Shown here: positions 6,267-11,547 of the stretch, in pieces
Numbering within the stretch: position 1 is the first letter of the stretch
How the letters are laid out: every line of letters starts with the position of its first letter
Source of the DNA: Candidatus Dadabacteria bacterium
Lineage (GTDB): Bacteria > J088
Direction: 5' to 3'
Assembly (NCBI GenBank): GCA_003695505.1
Contig: RFIY01000338.1
Coordinates: 1-11,547, forward strand
DNA: 11,547 bases
Notes under the pieces: generated by a model
Seen by the model: only the letters and a program-made list of their open reading frames with translations
Told to the model about the DNA's origin: nothing
The model's database searches: none
Translations under genes and position numbers: made by a program

Positions 6267-7079
6267 TCAGCGGGGACGTTCCTGGGCCGCGAACGTCGCA
6301 TCGTTGACCTTGCTGGCAACCAGCAGAAACGCGGTGTGCCCGACCATCCGGTCGGCCGGCCGCATGCGACCGGGAAACAGCTTCCACTCTCGTTCGAACA
6401 GCTCGATCATCCGGCGGCGCACGAATCCGGCGCGGAACAGCGCCTGATCGGTGCGTACGATCTGATCGACTGTTGGACTCAGGCTGACCCACGGCGCCCC
6501 ACCCGACAGGGCGGCGTGCGCTGCCGGGACGAGATCCCACGGTGCCGGCACATCCACAAACACACCATCAAGGCCCGTGACGCCGAACCCTTCACTGGCG
6601 ACATCGCGCAGTTCGAAATCGACCCGGCCGGACAGCCCGGCGCGCGCAATATTCTTGCGCGCCTGTTCGAGATGTTCCGGCTCGCGCTCCCGCGAATAGA
6701 CACGACCGCCGTCTCCGACGAGTGACGCCAGCAATGTCGTCATGGCGCCACTGCCGCTGCCCACTTCACCATAGCGCCCACCCGAGCGAACGCCGAGTTC
6801 GAGTGCGATGCGCCCGGCTTCCCGATTGTAGACAACCGTCGTTCGGCGTTTGATGCGGTTCAATGTCAGGGCATGCGTCGGTCGCAGCACCGCCATGTCA
6901 ACGCCCTTGCGTGTGCGGAGGACATCTCCCCAGTGCAATTCAGCGGGAAGATCGAGCAGCCCATGATGACACTCGAACCGGCCACCCGGACGATAGACAT
7001 GCAGATAGGTGGCGCGATCATCACGGTACAAAATGATTTGCGCACCGTCGGGGACGCGGTCACTGATGGATCCAGACAT
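6267..7079 (-). CDS. trmI: tRNA (adenine-N1)-methyltransferase, TrmI type
   Basis: This 270-residue class I SAM-dependent methyltransferase probably makes m1A58 in the T-loop of tRNAs. The N-terminal part (about 1-65) is the small beta domain of the TrmI family. LRPTHALTLNRIKRRTTVVY (65-84) matches the family's linker. Motif I is EVGSGSGAMT (105-114), the acidic SAM-ribose region is YSREREPEHLE (128-138), and the catalytic-site motif is VDVPAPW (175-181), which keeps the conserved Asp of D(L/V)PxPW at 176. The C-terminal RPADRMVGHTAFLLVA (240-255) is also typical. The usual YPKD after the linker reads YNRE. The ATG at 7079 has the weak GAAAGAA about 9 nt upstream. It is divergent from the HD-GYP gene; a 123-nt gap with a promoter separates it from the next minus-strand gene. 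Confidence 0.87.
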   Translation of the reverse strand: MSGSISDRVPDGAQIILYRDDRATYLHVYRPGGRFECHHGLLDLPAELHWGDVLRTRKGVDMAVLRPTHALTLNRIKRRTTVVYNREAGRIALELGVRSGGRYGEVGSGSGAMTTLLASLVGDGGRVYSREREPEHLEQARKNIARAGLSGRVDFELRDVASEGFGVTGLDGVFVDVPAPWDLVPAAHAALSGGAPWVSLSPTVDQIVRTDQALFRAGFVRRRMIELFEREWKLFPGRMRPADRMVGHTAFLLVASKVNDATFAAQERPR

Positions 7080-7098
7080 CGTTTATTCTTTCATTCAG

Positions 7099-7136
7099 AA
7101 CCCGGTTGCCGGTTTATTGCGGCAACAGATCGGGTT
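7099..7136. promoter_or_regulatory. 13-bp bulged hairpin / dyad in the trmI-HD-GYP intergenic region
   Basis: AACCCG (7099-7104) pairs with CGGGTT (7131-7136), and nested within it GTTGCCG (7105-7111) pairs with CGGCAAC (7120-7126). The loop is 8 nt and a 4-nt AGAT bulge lies on one side. It sits 19 nt before the trmI start on the minus strand and just upstream of the candidate -35 of the HD-GYP gene. It may be a leader hairpin of trmI or a protein-binding dyad. No T-run follows on either strand, so it is not an obvious terminator. Confidence 0.5.
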
Positions 7137-7144
7137 GTGCGCTG

Positions 7145-7174
7145 TTGCGAACATTGCTCGTCTATCTTTATACT
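7145..7174 (+). promoter_or_regulatory. Candidate sigma-70 promoter of the HD-GYP gene
   Basis: TTGCGA (7145-7150) is followed after 18 nt by TATACT (7169-7174), which matches five of six consensus -10 bases. The -10 lies in the most AT-rich patch of the area. The predicted start near 7181 gives a leader of about 54 nt before the TTG at 7235. Confidence 0.6.
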
Positions 7175-7190
7175 TAAACATGGGTCATCA

Positions 7191-7214
7191 GCGTCGCAAA
7201 CAAGGTTTGCACGC
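7191..7214 (+). promoter_or_regulatory. Leader hairpin just upstream of the HD-GYP ribosome binding site
   Basis: GCAAAC (7196-7201) pairs with GTTTGC (7205-7210) around a 3-nt loop. The stem extends by GCGT (7191-7194) with ACGC (7211-7214) if C7195 is bulged, giving ten pairs. It lies wholly within the predicted leader and ends 9 nt before the Shine-Dalgarno at 7224. Confidence 0.45.
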
Positions 7215-7223
7215 CGCGAATAT

Positions 7224-7228
7224 GGAGG
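7224..7228 (+). promoter_or_regulatory. Shine-Dalgarno that fixes a TTG start
   Basis: GGAGG at 7224-7228 lies 6 nt before TTG 7235-7237. This supports the rare TTG as the start codon of the HD-GYP gene. The ATG at 7222 is in a different frame. Confidence 0.8.
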
Positions 7229-7234
7229 CAACGT

Positions 7235-8797
7235 TTGGCGGAGGCAACCGCCAGAATCCTGGTGGTCGACGACGAAGAAAGCGTGCGGGACATCCTGCGA
7301 GACTTTCTGACATTCGAGGGGTATGTCGTCGCACTGGCTGCGGATGGTCGCGAAGGCATCGAGGCCGCGTTTACCGAACCGTTCGATCTGATCCTGACGG
7401 ATCTGGAAATGCCGGAAATGTCCGGCCTCGAATTTCTCGCTGAACTGCAGACCCTGCGCAACCCGCCGCCAACGATCATGATGACGGGCTACGGCACCGT
7501 TGAATCCGCGATCGAGGCCATGAAGGCCGGTGCGCGTGATTACATTCTCAAGCCGTTCCAGATCGAGGAACTCGCTCATCTGATCGAGCGAACCCTCGAC
7601 CACGCACGACTCGAAGCGGACAATGCGCGCCTGCAGCAACTGGTCTCGCTTTATCAGGTCAGCGAACGGCTCAACAGCGCGACCTCCCGGGACGAGATCG
7701 CGGACGTGCTCGTGCAGGCCGCTGCCAATGAGTACGGCGCCGATGCGTTCTGCTTCTGGGAACTGGACACCGGACAATGGGAACGGGTGCGCGTCTGGCC
7801 CGATCCGCTGCCCGATCATGATTTCGAGACATTCCTGAATTCTTTTGACTCGCTCGAACTGTTACGCTCGTTCCACGAAGACCAGCCATTGCTGTTGTCG
7901 GGCGCGGGGTTCGACCGTTATTTCCATGAGGCCAATGGCCGTCCTGCGGCGGGTATGATTGTCCCGCTGCGGTCGCACGGCCGGGTCACCGGGATGCTCG
8001 CCGCGTTTTCGTTCAGCCGCGCGAGGACTTTCACCGAATCAGAACGGCGCACGTTCCAGATCTACTCGGATCGCGCCGCTGTCTGCCTGGCCAATGTGCG
8101 CCTGCAACAACACCTCCAGCAAACCTTTATGCAGACGATTCAGGGGCTCGTTGCGGCGCTTGAAGCGAAGGACGAATACACCCGCGGGCACAGCGAGCGC
8201 GTCGCCCAGTGGGCGCAGATCATCGGCGAGCTGTACGGACTCAGCGAACAGGCGCTCGATGACCTGCACCGTGCCGCCCTGCTCCACGACATCGGCAAGA
8301 TCGGCCTGAATCTGGACGCACTGAACCGGCCCGGCAAGCTGACCGACGAAGAGATCGAAAACTTCAAACTGCACACGCTGATCGGCAAGCGCATCCTCGA
8401 ACCGGTCGAGTTCCTGCAAGGTTCACTGCCTGCCGTGACGCACCATCACGAACGCTGGGACGGCAACGGCTATCCGCTTGGACTCGCCGGTAAGGAAATT
8501 CCGCTTGGCGCGCGCGTCCTGGCCGTCGCAGACGCCTTCGAGGTGATGATTACCGATCGCGTCTATCGAAAAGCGCTGACGCTGCAGGAAGCGCGCGATG
8601 AACTCGCGCGTAGCGCGGGTTCCCATTTCGACCCGGCCATCGTCGAAGTTTTTCTCGAATGGCTCGATCAATTCGATTCCGTAGACGAACTTCCCGTCAA
8701 GGGCGGGCGCCGTCGCGATACCGTACGCCCGCTGCATTCAGCCGGCGCCGACACGACACCCGAGAACAGCAGCGAACAAGCTGGCGGAGCGGCCTGA
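7235..8797 (+). CDS. REC-GAF-HD-GYP response regulator, predicted cyclic-di-GMP phosphodiesterase
   Basis: The protein has 520 residues. Residues 7-122 are an intact receiver: acidic pair D12/D13, phospho-acceptor D56 in LILTDLEMP, T84 and K106-P107. Residues about 135-290 form a GAF-like sensor domain (VSERLNSATSRDEIADVL at the start, then IVPLRSHGRVTGMLAAFS). Residues about 298-480 are an HD-GYP domain with HDIGKIG (351-357) and HHERWDGNGYP (404-414), both complete, so degradation of cyclic-di-GMP is expected once the receiver is phosphorylated. The C-terminal 40 residues are low-complexity and polar. The start is TTG with a strong GGAGG 6 nt upstream, placing the receiver at the very N-terminus. 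No partner kinase gene lies next to it. RpfG-type REC-HD-GYP proteins are relatives, but the GAF insertion makes this a different architecture. A leader hairpin and a sigma-70-like promoter precede it. Confidence 0.92.
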   Translation: MAEATARILVVDDEESVRDILRDFLTFEGYVVALAADGREGIEAAFTEPFDLILTDLEMPEMSGLEFLAELQTLRNPPPTIMMTGYGTVESAIEAMKAGARDYILKPFQIEELAHLIERTLDHARLEADNARLQQLVSLYQVSERLNSATSRDEIADVLVQAAANEYGADAFCFWELDTGQWERVRVWPDPLPDHDFETFLNSFDSLELLRSFHEDQPLLLSGAGFDRYFHEANGRPAAGMIVPLRSHGRVTGMLAAFSFSRARTFTESERRTFQIYSDRAAVCLANVRLQQHLQQTFMQTIQGLVAALEAKDEYTRGHSERVAQWAQIIGELYGLSEQALDDLHRAALLHDIGKIGLNLDALNRPGKLTDEEIENFKLHTLIGKRILEPVEFLQGSLPAVTHHHERWDGNGYPLGLAGKEIPLGARVLAVADAFEVMITDRVYRKALTLQEARDELARSAGSHFDPAIVEVFLEWLDQFDSVDELPVKGGRRRDTVRPLHSAGADTTPENSSEQAGGAA

Positions 8798-8851
8798 CGC
8801 CGCATTCAGCCCGCGCGGTCGGTCCGTGTGAGAATCCCCCCGCGCAGCGGG

Positions 8852-8857
8852 TACAAT
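8852..8857 (+). promoter_or_regulatory. Possible -10 element immediately before dnaB
   Basis: TACAAT at 8852-8857 matches five of six -10 bases. A start of transcription near 8864 would leave only a few bases before the ATG at 8868. The -35 region (about 8829-8834) matches poorly, so this is tentative. Confidence 0.3.
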
Positions 8858-8867
8858 GACCCTCGTC

Positions 8868-10265
8868 ATGGCCACTCCTGAACAACGTTCCGCTCCCCAT
8901 CAGTCCGACGCCGAGCGCGCCGTCCTGGGCGCCGTGCTGCGCGACAACCATCAGATGGACAATCTTGTCGATGTCCTGTCGCCCGACGATTTCTATGTCG
9001 GCATCCACCGCCGCATGTTCGCGGCGATGCAGGAGCTCAATCGCCGCGGCGAACCGATCGACACCGTGACGCTCGTCGAAGCCATCGACCGTGACGCGCT
9101 CGACGAAGCCGGCGGCGTCGGCTACATCACGGATCTGTTCGATATGACGCTGCCGGGCACCGATCCGATGTATTACGCGGGGATCGTCGCCGAAAAGTCG
9201 CGGAGGCGGCAACTGGTCCATATCGCAACAGAGGTTGCCGGACGCGCCTATGACCCGGACGAACCGGTCGACGAGCTGGTAGGCGAAACCGAACGTCGAC
9301 TGATCGAACTGACGGAGTCATCGGATACCCGCCCGTACCACAACATCGCCGACCTCGCGGCCGAGGCGGTCAAGACGATCGAATCCCGCTGGAACAAGGA
9401 ACTGGTCGGACTCGACACCGGCTTTACCGATCTCAATGAAAAGACGGGAGGCCTTCATCCGAACGAACTGATCATCATCGCGGCGCGGCCCGGGATGGGC
9501 AAGACGTCGTTCGCGCTCAACGTCGCCATGAATGCAGCCAGTCTGTCCAAGAAAGGCGTTCTGTTCTTCAGCCTCGAAATGGGCGCCGAGCAGCTCGTGC
9601 AACGTCTGCTGTCGAGCGAATCGGGCATCGACCAGCAGAAGCTGCGCAAGGGGATCTTTTCGCGGCAGGAATGGCCTGCGATCATCGACGCCGCTGGACG
9701 GCTGGGCCAGATTCCGCTGTTCATCAACGACACGCCTGCGCTGACCGTGCCCAAGATTTTCGCCAGCGCCCGCCGGTTGATCGCCGACCTGCGGCGCAAC
9801 GAGGCCGTCGACGGACTGGGGCTGATCGTCGTCGACTATCTGCAGTTGATGAGCGCCGGCCGCAAGGTCGATCGCCGCGACCTGGAAGTCGGCGAGATCA
9901 GTCGCGGCCTGAAGCTGCTCGCCAAGGACCTGCAGATTCCGGTTATCGCGCTGAGCCAGCTCAATCGCAGCCTCGAAAGCCGCTCGGACAAACGACCGAT
10001 GCTCAGCGACCTGCGCGAGTCCGGCGCGATCGAGCAGGACGCCGACGTCATCATGTTCATTTATCGTGACGACGTCTACCACGAGGACTCCGATCGGCCC
10101 AACGTCGCCGAGATCATTATCGGCAAGCAGCGAAACGGCCCGCTCGGTACGGTCGAACTCCGGTTCACGCCTGAATTTACACGATTCGACAACCTCGACC
10201 GGATTCATGATGTCCCTGGAGGCACGCCGGGAGGCTACCCCTCAGCGATCGAACCCCTGCCGTGA
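8868..10265 (+). CDS. dnaB: Replicative DNA helicase DnaB
   Basis: This 465-residue protein is full length for the hexameric fork helicase that unwinds DNA ahead of the polymerase and recruits primase. The N-terminal domain (about 10-110) begins with the typical HQSDAERAVLGAVL. The RecA-like domain (about 178-450) carries Walker A ARPGMGKTS (206-214, Lys212), the catalytic Glu237 in FSLEM, Walker B LIVVDYLQL (319-327, Asp323), the SQLNR sensor (Gln364), and the K-Q-R finger in GKQRNGP (Lys420, Arg422). No intein is present. The start is uncertain, since neither ATG 8868 nor in-frame ATG 8856 has a good Shine-Dalgarno. ATG 8868 gives the family-like N-terminus MATPEQ; ATG 8856 overlaps a -10-like TACAAT. 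The stop overlaps the trmFO start by 4 nt. Confidence 0.96.
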   Translation: MATPEQRSAPHQSDAERAVLGAVLRDNHQMDNLVDVLSPDDFYVGIHRRMFAAMQELNRRGEPIDTVTLVEAIDRDALDEAGGVGYITDLFDMTLPGTDPMYYAGIVAEKSRRRQLVHIATEVAGRAYDPDEPVDELVGETERRLIELTESSDTRPYHNIADLAAEAVKTIESRWNKELVGLDTGFTDLNEKTGGLHPNELIIIAARPGMGKTSFALNVAMNAASLSKKGVLFFSLEMGAEQLVQRLLSSESGIDQQKLRKGIFSRQEWPAIIDAAGRLGQIPLFINDTPALTVPKIFASARRLIADLRRNEAVDGLGLIVVDYLQLMSAGRKVDRRDLEVGEISRGLKLLAKDLQIPVIALSQLNRSLESRSDKRPMLSDLRESGAIEQDADVIMFIYRDDVYHEDSDRPNVAEIIIGKQRNGPLGTVELRFTPEFTRFDNLDRIHDVPGGTPGGYPSAIEPLP

Positions 10266-11547
10266 CGGAAGCGCCGGTCATCGTCATCGGCGGCGGCCTC
10301 GCTGGCTGCGAAGCTGCGTGGGCGCTTGCGCAGCGTGGTATCGACGTCGAGCTTTTTGAAATGAGACCCGGCACGGCGACGCCGGCCCACCGCACCGGCG
10401 ATCTCGCCGAACTCGTCTGCTCCAACAGCTTCCGTGGCGCCGCGCCACATCAGGCACCAGGCCTGCTCAAAGAGGAAATGCGGCGCCTTGGCTCACTCGT
10501 GATGCAGGCCGCAGCCGCTGCGGAAGTACCCGCCGGCGGGGCGCTGGCCGTGGATCGTGAACTCTTTTCGTCCTGGATCACCGAACGCATCGCCGCCCAT
10601 CCACGAATCACGCTACGCCGCGAGCGCGTCGATGCATTGCCGGAGACGGGCGACGTCATTGTCGCCACGGGCCCCCTGACCGACGCCGCACTTCAGGCCG
10701 ACCTGGAACGCCGACTCGGATCCTCGGCGCTGGCGTTTTACGACGCGATCGCACCGGTCGTCACGCGCGATTCGATCGATTGGGAACACGCCTATCTCAA
10801 AGACCGCTGGCAGGACGATACAACCGGGGCCGCCTACGTCAACTGCCCGCTCGATCGCGCGACCTACGAGCGGTTTGTCGCGCGCATTCTGGAAGGGCCG
10901 TTCGTTCCCTACAAGGCCTTCGAAGAAAACATTCGCCATTTCGAAGGCTGCCTGCCGATCGAGGAGATGGCCGCGCGTGGCATCGATACGTTGCGCCACG
11001 GTCCGATGAAGCCGGTCGGTCTCAAACACCCGGAAACCGGCGAACTGCCGTGGGCGGTCGTGCAGCTCAGACCCGACAACCGCGCCCAGATCCTGCTCAA
11101 TCTGGTTGGCTTCCAGACGAAAATGACCTGGGACGCCCAGAAGGATGCGTTTCGGATGATACCCGCCCTGCGCAACGCGACGTTCGTACGCCTGGGGAGC
11201 ATGCATCGCAACACCTTTATCGACAGCCCGCGCCTGCTCAACGCCGATCTGTCGTGGCGTTCGGATCCGCGGATCCGTTTCGCGGGACAGATGACCGGCG
11301 TCGAAGGGTACATCGAAAGTGCGGTCAGTGGCCTGATCGCCGGTCTCGCGACCGCCGCGGCACGCCTTGGCGAACCATTCGCGCCGCCCCCGCCGGAAAC
11401 GGCGACGGGCGCGTTGTTGCACTATATCTCCGACCCGGTCGTCGATCCGTTCCAGCCGATGAACATCAATTTTGGCCTGTTTCCGCCGCTGCAACTTGCC
11501 GACGGCAAACGTCCGCCCAAAGGGCGCGCCCGTCGAGCGTTGTACGC
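10262..11547 (+). CDS. trmFO: Folate-dependent tRNA (uracil-54-C5)-methyltransferase TrmFO (partial at right edge)
   Basis: The GTG at 10262 overlaps the dnaB stop (GTGA), and 428 codons are present before the window ends. The family is about 435-450 residues long, so only the extreme C-terminus is missing. The enzyme uses methylene-tetrahydrofolate and FADH2 to make ribothymidine (m5U54) in tRNA. The FAD-binding GGGLAGCEAA lies at 10-19. ELVCSNSFRG contains Cys53 at the position of the catalytic/FAD-proximal Cys of known TrmFO, and Cys230 in FEGCLPIEEMA matches the second functional Cys. RHGPMKPVGL, LRPDNRAQ and FAGQMTGVEGYIESA are also signature stretches. No Shine-Dalgarno is seen next to the GTG, so translation probably depends on coupling to dnaB. 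TrmFO replaces the SAM-dependent TrmA in this organism. Confidence 0.95.
   Translation, partial: MTEAPVIVIGGGLAGCEAAWALAQRGIDVELFEMRPGTATPAHRTGDLAELVCSNSFRGAAPHQAPGLLKEEMRRLGSLVMQAAAAAEVPAGGALAVDRELFSSWITERIAAHPRITLRRERVDALPETGDVIVATGPLTDAALQADLERRLGSSALAFYDAIAPVVTRDSIDWEHAYLKDRWQDDTTGAAYVNCPLDRATYERFVARILEGPFVPYKAFEENIRHFEGCLPIEEMAARGIDTLRHGPMKPVGLKHPETGELPWAVVQLRPDNRAQILLNLVGFQTKMTWDAQKDAFRMIPALRNATFVRLGSMHRNTFIDSPRLLNADLSWRSDPRIRFAGQMTGVEGYIESAVSGLIAGLATAAARLGEPFAPPPPETATGALLHYISDPVVDPFQPMNINFGLFPPLQLADGKRPPKGRARRALY

Noticed and set aside
6145-6540. Extended N-terminus of the small coiled-coil gene
   Set aside because: The extension is antisense to nothing but overlaps the same-strand trmI gene in another frame, and its composition (Arg/Pro/Ser-rich) looks like a shadow frame.
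7091-7819. 243-codon minus-strand frame opposite the HD-GYP gene
   Set aside because: Shadow of the receiver/GAF coding sequence; no motif, no Shine-Dalgarno, and the plus-strand product is unmistakable.
8839-8851. CCCGC-GCA-GCGGG hairpin as terminator of the HD-GYP gene
   Set aside because: Only 5 bp, no T-run after it, and it abuts the dnaB start region.
9318-10208. 296-codon minus-strand frame opposite dnaB
   Set aside because: Shadow frame of a highly conserved helicase gene in GC-rich DNA; no recognisable domain.
11262-11277. 16-bp perfect palindrome (CGGATCCG followed by CGGATCCG)
   Set aside because: It lies inside trmFO at conserved residues SDPRI; best explained by codon choice, not by a regulatory site.
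10613-11494. 293-codon minus-strand frame opposite trmFO
   Set aside because: Shadow frame; the plus-strand product carries all TrmFO signatures.

Overview
The window is about 11.5 kb of GC-rich, densely coded bacterial chromosome, with no mobile element, CRISPR array, rRNA or tRNA gene. The gene set (a YbdG-type MscS channel, a glyoxalase II-like hydrolase, a DUF4168 exported protein, an HD-GYP response regulator, consensus sigma-54 promoters, and TrmFO rather than TrmA) suggests a Proteobacteria-like lineage. TrmI and TrmFO together argue against a typical gammaproteobacterium and would suit a deltaproteobacterial-grade or other deep proteobacterial group. This placement is inference and weak.

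Layout. (1) Positions 1-1274, minus strand: a two-gene signalling operon with a 4-nt overlap. It holds a degenerate GGDEF protein and a pseudo-receiver/PAS protein that runs off the left edge. (2) Positions 1321-1384: a large inverted repeat that resolves into two back-to-back, consensus sigma-54 (-24/-12) promoters. One drives the signalling operon leftward, the other drives a secreted DUF4168 protein rightward. The DUF4168 gene ends in a clear intrinsic terminator. (3) Positions 2072-4114: a SEC-C zinc-motif protein (minus) divergent from a YbdG-like mechanosensitive channel (plus). (4) Positions 4088-7079, minus strand: tRNA m1A methyltransferase TrmI, a small coiled-coil protein with its own candidate promoter, a glyoxalase II-like hydrolase and an unrecognised helical lipoprotein. 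The last two share one nucleotide at stop and start. (5) Positions 7235-8797, plus strand: a REC-GAF-HD-GYP cyclic-di-GMP phosphodiesterase starting at TTG behind a strong Shine-Dalgarno and a structured leader. (6) Positions 8868-11547, plus strand: replicative helicase dnaB and, overlapping it by 4 nt, trmFO, which is cut by the right edge. No gene-free stretch exceeds 300 bases; the longest are about 155 bp (7080-7234) and about 149 bp (1275-1423), and both carry regulatory structure.

The most notable signal is the paired sigma-54 promoter module. It co-controls, in opposite directions, an operon of two signalling proteins that have lost their catalytic or phosphoacceptor residues and a predicted periplasmic DUF4168 protein. 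This looks like a small sigma-54 regulon. A link to the intact HD-GYP enzyme 6 kb away is only a guess.
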